Positions 1 to 11,875 of a stretch of 64,000 nucleotides of DNA are shown here, piece after piece. The stretch is from Sternotherus odoratus (Eukaryota > Chordata > Testudines > Kinosternidae). Each line of letters begins with the position of its first letter. Positions within the stretch are counted from its first letter, which is position 1. The stretch spans positions 62,008,390 to 62,072,389 of the forward strand of contig JAVMKO010000003.1 in NCBI GenBank assembly GCA_032164245.1, read 5' to 3'. The notes beneath the pieces were generated by a model. The model saw only the letters and a program-made list of their open reading frames with translations, was not told the DNA's origin and searched no databases. The translations under genes were made by a program, and so were the position numbers.

Positions 1-195
1 TTACCTGCCGTCCTCATGGCAGCAGCAGTTGGCGGCGCGCTCCCCCATCGACTCCAACTTGCTACTTGCGTCAAGCTGGAGTTACAGGAGTTGATGGGGG
101 TGCTGAGGGCGATCGATTTCTCACGTCTTAATGAGACACGAGAAATCGATCGCTAAAAGAGTGATTGCTACTGGCGGGTAGTGAAGACCTACCCT
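1..195. mobile_element. Two-hairpin MITE (PIF/Harbinger-like), left end cut by window edge
   Basis: Non-coding MITE remnant; its left part lies outside the window. It shares its body with the copies at 9921-10204 and 45512-45791: a start near ttacctgccgtcctcatgg, a mid region ending in an inverted pair around cgatcgatttctc / gagaaatcgatcg (about 111-154), and the right end agtgaagac near 179-187. In the complete copies the ends are GGGCTG and CAGCCC-like, which resembles PIF/Harbinger termini. The superfamily assignment is inference because no clean 3-bp target duplication is visible. No coding capacity. Confidence 0.7.
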
Positions 196-3100
196 TATTT
201 TGTAACAGCTGTCATGTCACCTAATCTATCAGTAAAATGGGAATAATAATATTTTCTTTCCCTGTCCTTTTCCTTATCCACCCAGGTAAGCTCTATGGGG
301 CAGGAGTTGTCTCTTCCTATGAGTTTGTACAGTGCATAGCAAAATGGATCTGTGGTCTCAAGATTTCTAAGATTGCTAGAATACAATAAATAATAACGAT
401 AATACAAATAATAAATAATTATTAAGCCTGGAAAGAAGAGATATGGGGGCACTAGTGTATATATACTTAGCAGATGGTCTCTAGAGGATCTTTATGGCAA
501 GTGCTAATGAAACAAGCAATATTGGGTGGCCTGGGGACAGCTTGTAAATATATCACTTGGCATGCAGTTATTCTTTAAGCAACTTCATTAAGGGATACGG
601 TCTTATCTCAGCAAGATACTGTGCTGTGTGAGGTGTCAAAGCATAGGGGATCCTCCTTGCCAAGCCACAGCATGGTTGCAGAGCTGCCCCAGGAATACTA
701 GTATGCTACTTCAGCACAGCATGTACTCTGCCTGTGGTTCCTTCTCATTCAACCCCTGTGTACTGAGGGGAGGGAGCCACTGCAAATAAATGGGTGCATA
801 TCCCATGCAACTCCCTTGATGTCCTCTCTTTCACTCTGCCTTACGCACTGCTCTGTCATACTGCAGTGGAGTTGATCTGTGGCTAGAGAGAAGTGACAGA
901 ATTTTCCCCTGTGTAAAGTGTTCATTAATTTAGCCTCCCTGAGTCCCCACTCTGTTTCCTATACCCCAAAATACCATTCCTTAAGACGTTAGAAGCAATC
1001 TGAGCTTTGGATTTACGCAGCATGTCTGAAAGGTTTCATTTGGCTTTGTGAGGCATCCAAGTTCTAGTATGTTTGGAACCCAAGCATTTGCAGAAGTTAC
1101 ATTCTAATGTTTCCCTTAGATTCAATTATGCTTTATGTGGAATTCATTTGAAACAATTGCCATAAACAACAGATGGCATTTTAGGTAGGTACAGAAAAAA
1201 GCGTGCTTATTATTACACACAGCTACCTGGGACAAGTTGTAAACTGAGCTACTAAAATATTAATAACATAATGTGGCTTTGTTTGGAAAGGTAGAATATA
1301 AAATATTTCTTGTGTAAAAGCTATTTGCAGATGAAATTCCACATCTACAGGAAAGTAAAGAAATAAATGACATGGCTAATGATTAAACTTGGGCCTTTTG
1401 ACAAATCGGAAACACATTTGCACCAAAGGAGCAACACTATGCCGCGTGGCTGGCTGGAGTCTTGTCAGGGTTTAAGTTTCCTTGATAACTGTTAACCATG
1501 GGCCAGTGACTGAACACAAAGTACAAGCATGCACACCCCACTGAACCTCAGAAATTGTACAACCTCAGTCTGCTTGATTTGAAACTGAAGCTGCAATGTG
1601 TTAACAAAAAGAGTATCAGCAACTTAACACACAGTATGAGATTTTCTTCAGTCCAACTTACCCCAGATACTGAAAGAAAGCAAAAAGTGTAAAAATAAAC
1701 GTGTTTCAACAACAGATGACAAAAGTGTTGGTCCAGGTCATTGTGGGATACATTCTTTTTTAGTGTGAATATGATTTAGCAACATATCTAGTGAATCTTG
1801 ACGTTGACTTCAGTATGAACAGGGTTAAGCTCCAAGTTCTTTCACACTTCCAGGCCAGTTATAATTCCAAAGACTCTGTGTGCATTTTTTCCTAGAGGTT
1901 TTTAAAGCCAAGCTTTGAGGGGTCAACAAGAAACAAACATAACAGACCTACCAATTTGTTCACTTCCTAATACAATTTATCTTAATGCCAATGGAACAGG
2001 CAATTAGAAAACGATAATAAGCACTGTTTCGGCATAATGCACAAAGGAGTACATAAACACTTCTTGTTATTGGTCTGTAGCATACTGTTAGCTAATAAAT
2101 ATTATTCCCAGGGAGCCAGAGTTTTCGCTCCTAGAGTTGAATGCTGGTCCCAATGAAATTTTGCAAAATTATGACTTATTATTTTATTATTTATTATTTA
2201 TTACTGTCAGTGAAGGAGCTGTTGCAGAGGGAGAGTGAGGTACATAGAAGGGAGCCATTTTAGATTCTGTTGTACTGGAAATAAGGTGGGGGACAGGGGC
2301 AAAAGAATTTAGCACAATGGTGGGCAAACTTTTTTGTAGAAAGAAAATTTCCTCCAAGCATCCAAGTGGGTGATAGTTTCATTTTGTTTACTTGCCACTT
2401 TTTTGATTGACAGTCTCTCTCTCTCTGTGGATAGGTCAGTTCATGGGTATTTCATTATTACCGCTGTGGTGTACAGGAAAGAATCTCTTTCTAGAATTGC
2501 ACGACATGGGATGATCTGACACTTCTAATGCTACATAGCAGCAGATATTTTTCAATAGTTAAGCTAAATAAATAACTAAATAACCATCTACTGGGACTTT
2601 TTGCAGCTGAATAATAGCTTTTACCCTAAGCCTCTTAAATTGATTTAAGGGTATATAGAGTTTTTTAAAATGTTCAGATATGAGCTGAACAAATAAACCC
2701 ATTTCTCCATAAAAAGAATATTTTGGTTTCCATTGTATGTGGGTGATCCTGCAGACTCTGAGCAAACAAAGCTCTTGTTGGTATCAATGGAAGTTGTGCA
2801 CATGGGATCAGATCACTTTTTCCTGTCTCCACCCAATGTCTACTGGTCTCCATCCACTAGCTACTGAAACCTGGTCAGCCAGGAATCTAGTAGGACTGCA
2901 CTTTCTCCTGAAACAAAATTTACAGAAAGGCCTCTCAGTGACAAAATCTTGTAGGATTACCCTTGTAAAGATCCTTTTAAATTGTTCTACTAGAGGCACA
3001 TGCCTAGTCACTCTTGAAATAATGAAGCAAGGGGCCTGCTCAAAAACCCAGTGCATTCCTGAAGATCAGGTCATGTACACAGAGGCTCTGTGTGTTCCTG

Positions 3101-3550
3101 CAATAGGTCTGTGGCTTCAAATGCTGGTCTCCCTAGCAAAGAACTCATGAAAGGGGCTTCGCTGATGTGGAAAAAATGCCTCATGGGTGAATTAGCTACA
3201 TAATGCAATATGCTGGGTCTTGAAGCCAGGCCGCGGTATCCCCAAACAGCCGCTACCTCCTGCCAATATCTGGTGGGTCAAGAAGCTAGTAGGACAATAG
3301 CCTCCACCAAGGCACCACACACAGGATCCCTGATTGAAGGATAATCCAGTTCCACGAATTGATCCAACAACACTATTTACGGCAGAAAGAGGCGCAGGAA
3401 GCTTGTCTGAGTAACAAGGTAAGTTCTTGTTTTGCCTCCCTCTTGCCTCATTCCTGCCTTTGCTCCTCTTTCCACCATGCTCTTCCTTTGTGCTTGAGCC
3501 TTGTGTTTCTTTCACCCCTGCTCTTACCCCTTGCCTCCATTCATAAGTTA
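196..3550. other. Unassigned AT-rich DNA, no gene seen
   Basis: No exon or complete repeat is recognised. A TTATTA-rich stretch lies at about 2176-2203, a short CT run at about 2413-2426, and a motif like the start of a known reptile MITE (a tgggcaaactttttt string near 2320-2335). The longest open frame (2737-3150, 137 codons) has no recognisable domain or splice context and is not annotated. Confidence 0.5.
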
Positions 3551-3551
3551 C

Positions 3552-3675
3552 CAGTCCTGGCTCTGACTCTGACTCTGACCCTGACTTGACACTTGGCTCT
3601 GGCCCTCAGCTCCGATCCATGGTTCTGACTCTAGCGTGAGTCCTGGCTCTGGCAATGTTAATTGGCTCTGGTGCT
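3552..3675. repeat. Degenerate GGCTCT/GACTCT tandem repeat
   Basis: Clear hexamer runs of ctctga at 3560-3585 pass into diverged ggctctgg units that recur irregularly to about 3675. It looks like an old minisatellite with decayed units. The surrounding pyrimidine-rich DNA gives short spurious open frames. Confidence 0.5.
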
Positions 3676-4420
3676 GAATGTTGGCTTGATTCCCCAACCT
3701 GGATGTCTGCTCTGCCCACTAGACACGACTCCTGCTCTGACTACTAAGCCAGACTGCTCACATCCGGGTCCATAACACAAAAATTCTATAAACTGGAGAT
3801 GTTGGGAGAATCATACATGTTGCTTCTGCCCTCAGCCTACCCACTCCCTCTTGGACCCACTGCAATGCAAATCCCCAGGAAAATGAAGAGGTTTAGTGGA
3901 AGAGGAGACAGATGGCACCTTTGCATATGGAAAAGGCAGTGTTGCCTATTCTGGTCTAACGTATATTGTTTTTTATACCACACTTATCTGGAAGGTAGGA
4001 TCCCCTCTATAGAAGGCACAAAACACAACTTTGCAGTTGGGCCCTGTGAGAAATTTTCAAAGCTTTCGGAAACTGATAAATTTGCTGGAATACTAAAGGT
4101 CGTGTATTAGGAGGTATCACATAACAGCTGGAGCATCAGAGTTTAAGTTGGGTTTATTTTGGAACAATATCCTGGGTAGACAAAAGGTCCAGACCTGCAG
4201 TCCTTACTCATCCAAAAATTCCATTGACCTCAGTGAGAGTTCTGCCTGAATATGTAATGTGGCATTATGCCAGCAGTCATTAGAGTTATTATGTATAGGA
4301 TACAATCATTATAGTTCACAATTAAATACAATAGAAGTAATTCTGTACATTGATGGCAAGACCTTGCTTTGACTGGTGAGAAGACAAAATAAAAACACCG
4401 TAAAGAAGACCAACTAATAG

Positions 4421-4497
4421 TAAATAATAATGATAATAATATAATAATAATAATAATAAATAAATGATAATAATAAAAATGATAATAATAATAAATA
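4421..4497. repeat. AAT-type microsatellite
   Basis: About 77 bases of almost pure aat/ata/aaat repeats, interrupted by gat units. Simple-sequence DNA with no coding content. Confidence 0.85.
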
Positions 4498-6623
4498 TCA
4501 GTTCACTTAATATAATCTGGGACCCAGCAAGGAGAAGAAATTGATCAATAATTCTATGAATGTGGCATGAGATGGTTACACATTATGTGAAAGGTTACTA
4601 CAAAGAGTGTAATGCAATCTCCTTTCATTTATAGTGAGGACTGGAGTGAGATCTAAGGACACTGAATTTCAGCAGAACAAATTTTGGAAGTATGTGGGAA
4701 ATGATGGGTGAAATTGAACGAGTTTGAGTGATGGAGAGAAATGTAAAGCATCCAAAGATAAATTTTTGGATGCCCACAGATTATGCATGCCATCTAGCAA
4801 TAAATATAGTGAGAGTATTATTTTAAAGAAAACATAGATGAACAGAGAAGTGAAAAAAATAACCAACAGTAAGAAAGGTGCATGTAGTATGTAAAGAAGG
4901 GTACAGGAAGCAGTTAAAGTACAGACTACATATTGGCAAACTGGTTCAGAATAAATAATTGACATGGAAAACACTGAACCAAACATGAAACCTCTGAATG
5001 TTTGATTTTACTAAGGTAAATGTCCCACTTCTGATGCAGGCCATTTCTAATGCAAAATCCATTACAGCAGGACTGAGAGACACCATTTTCAAATTCCATT
5101 TCATTTTAAGGCTTCATTGGGTTAAGATGTACCTATTGCTTTCTAGACTCTCTCGGCCCAATGGAAGGCCATGCTGGAAGGAAATGACTTTTTCTGCAGA
5201 GATTCTAAGTCATGCTTTTGTGGGAAGTTTATAAAGGTAAATAAACTTTTCTTAGATCATGGTAGAGGATCTCAGCCTAAAGGTATATCTACACAGGGAC
5301 AAAAATCCCTCAGCTGGCCCGGGTCTGGTTGAAAGGAAAGCACTACAGATTTGATAAATTTACCATTTGAAAAGAGTTGGCAATGCTGCCCAGTGTGATA
5401 ACTTGCCCTGAGCATTTTATCATTTTGGGAAAGAAAGTCCTTCAGTTTCTGTTGTTGATGAACTATTTCACTTCTGGTTTTATCCAATAACTTTGTACAG
5501 AGAAAATTGTCACCATAGATTTTCTCTATTTCTATTTCATGAGTTGTATAATGATGCTGCCTGTACAGTGTACAATTTCATCTGATGAAGTTCCTTCTTA
5601 CATACTGCAGGAATCATGATGGTTTTGGATGAATTTGGTTCCAACAAAACCAAGTCCTTTTCTTCTTACTCACTATTAAATACCCGCATTTCATAACATA
5701 AGTCATGGCTGCGCTTTGCAGAAGATGATACTGAGAAGCCAGAGTTATCTGTGTCACTCATGTTGGATGCTGGCTTGCCTGAGGCCTGGGTCACTGCTTT
5801 GGAGGATCCTACTCTCCTATGGACAAAAACAATACTGGCTACCCGAGCCCTATGGCGCCATTTCTCAGCATGCTTGGTGTCAGGGCGGGGGACAAAGTAG
5901 ACTACAAGCTCCTGTGGAAGCAATTTGAGAGGCTTCTGCATGGGCTGATATGAACAAGCAGTTTACTGGGCCAACAATGAGCCAGGGCTGCTCTGCCCCA
6001 ATCAGTGGGATGGGAGAACCTGACCAAGAGACCCAGTCTAGTTTTTTGAGCTTTAAATTTTGGAGCTGAGGGAGAAGCAGAAGAGTTCAGGGACTCTCTG
6101 ATTAACTCCCTGCATTCATAGCCCCAAAGCACTCATCTCTGGACCCATTCTCAGCCTGTCACCTGCCGGGGAAGGTGCCAGCATGTGAGTTTGGGGTTGG
6201 GAAGAGTTTCTTGGGGTTGGAAGGAGTTGTGAGTGCTGGGAGGTGGGAAACCTGTTGATGTGTTTGCACTTGTTATTTCATGTCAATAGGTAAGTCTTAC
6301 TTGCTCAGAGTAGCACATTGTCCTCTAGTGTGGTTTTTATTTTATTTTATTAATTATTCCTGGGGAATTTATCGGTGTTTGTTACAACAACAAAAACAGG
6401 TGAAAATTGGTACAAAAACTATTAATAATTTTTCTGGGTAAATATCAGGTTTTATTTTGGTGGACGAAAGGGCAGGGGAAAGGTATTCGTTAGATAAATG
6501 CTTTGATGAATGGAATTGAATGTTAATTGCTGCAGAACTACAGAACTAATAATGCCACCTCTGAATTCACGAACACAATATCTCTAATCCATAAATAAAA
6601 CTTTTCATTTGATTAAACAGTTT
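4498..6623. other. Unassigned DNA with one MITE remnant
   Basis: No gene is recognised. At about 5280-5330 the string ggtatatctacacaggga, followed by a CAGCTGGCCCGGGT-like stretch, resembles the left end of reptile DNA-transposon MITEs. The matching right end is not visible, so it is a truncated relic at best. The rest looks like ordinary AT-rich non-coding DNA. Confidence 0.4.
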
Positions 6624-6702
6624 GTAGACTTAGAATCATTAGACTTAGAATCATTAGCCTATATAAGTTGTAGACTTAGAATCATTAGCCTATATAAGTT
6701 TA
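6624..6702. repeat. Short tandem duplication, 15-bp and 31-bp units
   Basis: The 15-mer agacttagaatcatt occurs at 6626-6640, 6641-6655 and 6672-6686. The last two copies each begin a 31-bp unit that also contains agcctatataagtt (6641-6671 and 6672-6702). The units are nearly identical, so the duplication is recent or slippage-maintained. No function is inferred. Confidence 0.85.
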
Positions 6703-9570
6703 CATTTACTAATTGGGCCACACCATTTGCAGCGCATACACTCCACTTCATCCTTGTTTTCCCATTTTTTGTTTGTGCGTTTGTTTGTTTTAAATATCAA
6801 TTGCAGTTGGAACCAATCAGAATTGGTCCTACAGAGGCTAGAAGGGCCAAGACTATGTCAGAGCCAAGCAGGACCTAGCAGGCAATATGAAAAGGGCAGG
6901 CAGCTTCTTCCAGGACCTAGTGTAGCTGGGACCTGGGAGTAATGATCTCTCGTATCTTAACCCAAAAGAATGGCCAGGTCAGGGCCTAACTCTGACCACA
7001 CCTTTGTGTTTGAGCCAACAAATGCTGGTTTTATGCTATAGAATTTAAAGTCTGTTGCCCATCTTGAGTTAATACTAATTTATGATTGTAAAAGTAAAGC
7101 AAGCTCACTTCAAGAGATTCCAGTGGCTCAGGCAAACCTGTGATACAGCAACACTGGATTCTTTTTTGTCTCAGGGAAGCAAAATAAGGCTCTGATCTTG
7201 CCATTATTTATTTGAATGGGATGATATGCATAACTGACACTTTAATTGAAATACTTGTGCACATTTGTAGGATTGGCATGGTTTTGAATATTTATCAGAG
7301 TTTTTTGCGGGCCTTCTCCAAGCCTGGCCACCATGGTCCATTTAACAGTCAGTCCTCCTCCTCAGCCACTTGCTATGCTACTTTCCCAGTGCTAGAAGGT
7401 CTGGCAGAAGTAGCCCATTTGCCCTCTCCACTGTCAGGTCTCTCCCTCCCAATTAAGGCTTTTCAAGGGGGATCCAGGTTTTCCTTCTTTCTTTTTTCTC
7501 CCCTTTCTCTTCTACTCTACAAAGTATAGGCCACCTGCTGACTCCAAAACAGCAGGACTGAATTATTCCTCTGTCTCCTGGCTCTAAAATGTAATGACAG
7601 TCCATGGTTTCCTTATTACTTGTGCCCTGGAGTGTCTGTAAAACTGTGACATCATTGGTCAAACAATCTTCTCTCTTCTCGTGAAACAAGGAAGATTGGG
7701 TTGGAAGGATGAAAAAAGCGTCAGGTTTGTCCTTATTTTATTTAAGCTTGCGTAAATACCATTAATGTCAGGTTTCCAACAGTGAAAAATATCTTCAGAC
7801 AGACTTTAGAATGAGTTGCTAAATAAAAATGGAAGTGAACTAGATTTTATAATAATTGTCAAGAGAGATTTAAAGGAACATTTAGTAATAATGGGGCAGA
7901 TTCTGGTCTGTCTCAGACCAGTGTGAATCTGGAACAATCCTTTGACTTCAGTGTGTCATTTCAAACTTGCATTGGTGAAACTCAAAGTCTGATCCAAGCC
8001 CCAGTGAAAACAATATAAGCAGTCTCAGGCCCTGAAAGCAGAATCTGATTCAACTTGCTTTGGAATAACCTCCATTCTAGCAAAGGTAAGCCAAAAGGAT
8101 TTAGGCTCATAGATAGATGGACGTAGGCCCTGATCTCAGAAACCCTTACACGTGTGTGCTTAACTTTGTACATGTAAGTAATCATTTGTAGGATCAGATC
8201 CCTACTATTATTTTGCATAAATTAGGTGTATATCAATGGCTGTGTAAATAATAACAGTATGGAGACTGCATCAAGGAAAATAAATCAGTAGCACTAAAAT
8301 GGTAGTGCCATGTCGTTTTGAGGTAGCTTCAGCTATGCCTTCTCCATCATTTTCCTGTCAGGTCTAAACCCTTGTGAGGATTGCAAAAAATATTTATGGA
8401 CAAATTTTTATACACCAGACACTCCATGAGAAGACAATTAACATATTTATGGCATATTCACAGGTTTCTAGTGTTATGGAGGATTTAGGGTACAGCTAAG
8501 TATTTGTATAACTGGTTGTCACTTAAATGATAAAAGGATTTAGAATTTGAAAATGAGCAGAAATTTCTGTTAGAGAGATCCTCAGCACTACTTATGCCCT
8601 TAGAAAGAGAGTCATTCTTTTTCCCAATCAATTATGACACGAGTTGCCCAAACTCTCTTGTTATTATTGTAGCCTTGAACAATCCACTAGTCTTCAGCAT
8701 ACATGCTGAAAAAAATATAAACATAGAGCAGCTAATATGCAAAGTCTAAGATCCTGGCTCCCAAACTTTGGTCCCATCAGAAGCTGCTGCTGTTCCATGG
8801 AAAGGTGACTGGTCACATAGTGATAGCTTTCCTTCTTGCTTCCATCTGCTAAATTGCATTTAAAGAAACTAACCAAATACATTAAGCACATGCTTTCTAT
8901 ATAAGCAATTGCTGTAGTTGTCACGGGGATTTTATTTGGTTACCAAGGAGAGGGCAGGTAGGTCTCCCTTCTTGTGAATAGGAGATAAAGTGGTCCACAT
9001 CATGAATAGGGCTGAGAACCCTGGACCAAGGAAGATGGAAGAACCTGTCTCTTTGGGAGTGAGAAAGTTAAGACCATCTTTAATATAAAGGACCTGATCC
9101 TACCCTCACTTAGGACTCAGTCTACCTCTCACTCAAATCAATATATGGTTATAAGTTGTTTAAGGCATAACCACTACTGTGATTGAATCAAATCTTCCTC
9201 AACATGGTTTGTTAATATTTTCTTTCCTGTGTCAAATCTGTGTTTGGAGTCTGAAGTCATTCTGGGTTAATTCTGTTTAAAACAATATGCCATGATATTC
9301 TAAATGTTTGCAAGTATCCACCAGTGATGACAGGTATCTAATAGAGAAGAATAGAGCAGTGAATTTAAAGGAAGGATTTTGGATTTGCTTCTGTTAACAT
9401 TATTAATTATAATCTGGGAAACTGACTGAACTGTATACAATATAATTTGATTGAGACTGCTGGATCTTTGACATATGCACTAACAGTAAATCATCTGCAT
9501 AGAGATAGAGTTTGAAGTGGAAAATTTCTTAGTTGCTATGTCTGGGTTCATCCTGATGACTAAAGACTCA
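6703..9570. other. Unassigned DNA with fold-back MITE fragments at 7880-8215
   Basis: No gene is recognised. Between about 7880 and 8215 there are phrases typical of sauropsid fold-back MITEs (ctgatccaag, gtgcttaactttgtacatg, ggatcagatcc), probably one or more decayed palindromic elements. Pyrimidine-rich stretches near 7480-7520 give spurious short open frames. Confidence 0.4.
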
Positions 9571-9571
9571 G

Positions 9572-9640
9572 GCCAAAATTTTCAAAAGTGGGTGCTTAAT
9601 GTATGCAATTAACCTAATTTTCAGAAGTGCTTGGCAACTC
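9572..9640. mobile_element. Fold-back MITE fragment
   Basis: It contains ccaaaattttcaaaagtg and, about 35 bases later, cctaattttcagaagtgct. This is the inner motif of a palindromic MITE family also seen at 22539-22614 and 62446-62616. Both ends are eroded, so the boundaries are approximate. Confidence 0.35.
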
Positions 9641-9920
9641 TACCCTCAGTAGCAGTGGCTGCTGCTGCTTGTCAACTGAAAAACAGGTTAGTTCTGTCTA
9701 GGTGACTCCACTTATTTCTAGGTGTTATCTTTCCTTTTGAGCAGTGATGATCACTTTTCTTTCCAAACTAGAATAAAGATTCCTCCAACCCCCCCATACA
9801 CTTTCAAATTGTACCAATTACAGTCCTAATATCACTCTTGATTCTGCCATCTGTATGCACTGAGTAGGACTTTACTCTTCAAATAGCCCCATTAACTTAA
9901 ATGGAATCATCCCACAGTGT

Positions 9921-10204
9921 GGGCTGGTCTCCACTGGGGGGGAGATCGACTGTAGAAACGCAATTTCAGCTATGTTAATAAAGTAGCTGAAATCGGCATC
10001 TCTACAGCCGACTTACCTGCTGTCCTCATGGTGGCGGCGGGTGGCGGCGCGATCCCCTATCGACTCCAGCTCGTGCCTTTTGGCGAGCTGGACTTCCAGA
10101 GTCAACGGGGGAGCTGCTGGCGATCGATTTATCGTGTCTTGACAAGACACGATAAATCGATCGCTAAAAGATTGATCCTTCCCTGCTGTAATGAAGACGA
10201 GCCC
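9921..10204. mobile_element. Complete two-hairpin MITE, 284 bp (PIF/Harbinger-like)
   Basis: The terminal inverted repeats are gggctggtct at the left end and agacgagccc at the right, nine of ten bases complementary. Two internal hairpins are visible: one around ttcagctatgttaataaagtagctgaa (about 9965-9991) and one around cgatcgatttatcgtgtct and its complement (about 10120-10163). The copies at 1-195 and 45512-45791 share the same plan. There is no open frame, so mobility would need a transposase in trans. No convincing 3-bp target duplication (tgt on the left, taa on the right), which weakens the superfamily call. Confidence 0.8.
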
Positions 10205-11395
10205 TAAGAATCTATCCACAAACAGAAATATTCCCATATGCTAAGATAAGATGCTCAGACTCAGATACTAACTTAGCAAATAGTAAGTCAGAAGAATAAG
10301 ATACCACTCAGTAAGGGTGTTAGATAATATTCCAAATTTTCCCAATAGCAGATATCCAATATATAGCGATACTTGGTATCAGCCTACAAACCACTGAGAT
10401 TAAGATAGAAGTGCAGACGTCCCTACGAGTTTTTGAAACTCCTATCTTTCTAAACTGGCTTGGCAGAATTCAATCCTTATCTTTTTAGAGTTTTTATGGA
10501 GAATATCAACATGCATTTTAATCAATATAATTTTTCACAGGTGTTGGAAATTATGATGGATCACATAAATGAGAGCAGATATTGAGATACAAAAATATAA
10601 AGCTTTATAGCTGTTAAAATATAAATGGTCAACATTATATGTCAGAATATACAAAATAAATATCCTTAAATCAAACTCTGATAACTTCTCAAGCAGCATT
10701 TTCTTACTTTGGCTATCTGTACATTTCAATTATTGATGGAAATATTTTTCATCAGTATGTGTGTGTATCTATGGTAAAATTGACATTTAGTGATGAAAAT
10801 CTAAGCCTTCTAAGCCTACTTATAAAATTGTTGTGTTTTACATCTTAAGCTCCTCTCGCCACTGTATCTAAGTACTAATTATTCTGCTGAAAAGCCACCT
10901 GGTCCTAGAGCCTTGCTTGTTTTTTAGTTTTAATGGTCCATTGACTGATTAATTGACTAACTTCAGTTAGTGATTGACTAATTTCAAAGCAATAATTTAT
11001 CACTGAAATTGAGCTCAGCATTATCAAGTTTTTATTCAGTTTGGCAAAGGGGCAGTGGGGAACCCTAACAAGCCAGATTTATGATGAAGTGAGACAATAT
11101 ACAATTTCTAATAATGTGAATAAACAGGTCAGCACTTTCAGAATTGTATGTGGTCAGACATTTGTTTTAGTAATATAATACTTTTATCTGAATCCTATTG
11201 GATTTAGCTATAGATAGCTAGCCAAAAATTGCCCTGCTTTATTTGATTCTGAGTAATGTTTTGCCTGGTTGCTTTCTGAATAATTCAAACCCCATTCTTT
11301 AGGATAAGAGTACAGCATTGATATTTGAAACTTAAACACTTAACAAAAATAACTGCCAAAATGAAAGACCCATTTTTCAAAGGTTAACCATTATG
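10205..11395. other. Unassigned AT-rich DNA
   Basis: No coding or repeat feature is recognised with confidence. Composition is strongly AT-rich around 10500-11100, and all open frames are under 75 codons. Confidence 0.4.
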
Positions 11396-11875
11396 ATTCT
11401 GAGTCAGATAAACATTTAAGCTTGTGCTTAACTTTAAAGTCATACTTAAATCCCATAAAGCTAGGAATACTTGTAGCACCTTAGAGACTAACCAGTTTAT
11501 TTCAGCATAAACTTTCATGGACTATAACCCACTTCATCAGATGCATAGAATGGAACAGAAGTAAGATGCATTTATACACACAGAAAGAAGGGGGGGGGGA
11601 AGGTTGTACATTATCATACCAATTCTAAGAGGCTGTTAAATCTGGATGGGCCACTATCAGCAGGAGAAAAAAAATACCTTTTGAAATGGATTTGTGTGTC
11701 AGGTAAATTAACTCAGGAAATACAATCAATTAGTGTAATGAGAGAACCATTCCCAAGTGAATGTGACTTGCACAGACTTTAAGTTAAGCACATGCCAAGT
11801 CTAAATGCTTTGCTGAATAGGGATAAATTTAAACACCTGCTTAAAATTAAGCTCCTCCTTAAGTGCTTTGCCTAG
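11396..11875. mobile_element. Fold-back MITE split by a PLE terminus
   Basis: The left arm (about 11405-11440, aagcttgtgcttaactttaaag) and the right arm (about 11775-11815, actttaagttaagcacatg) are inverted copies. They would pair as a long hairpin if the roughly 295-bp block between them were removed. That block is the PLE fragment at 11463-11757, which therefore landed close to the loop of an older palindromic element. Outer boundaries are approximate. Confidence 0.55.
11463..11757 (-). mobile_element. Penelope-like element terminus, family B
   Basis: Read on the minus strand it carries the box CTGATGA, a hairpin (gtgggt, tata, gtccat) and then GAAA (about 11506-11536), followed by ctgaaataaactgg and a stretch ending in ggtgctacaag. 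The same order occurs at 49877-50086, 59653-59736 and 61383-61815. The upstream part (11545-11757) matches 61470-61690 closely, including a shared acacacagaaagaa tract and the accattcccaagtg end, so both are 3' pieces of one retroelement. Assignment to PLEs is from family recall and from association with the GIY-YIG-bearing element at 59226-60930. Confidence 0.65.

Noticed and set aside
2737..3150. 137-codon open frame
   Set aside because: No domain, no codon-like pattern, no supporting context; expected by chance in 64 kb.
11463..11757. PLE-terminus fragment considered as a tRNA-derived SINE
   Set aside because: No pol III A and B boxes; the hairpin with CTGATGA/GAAA boxes and collinearity with the longer copy at 61383-61815 fit a retroelement terminus better.
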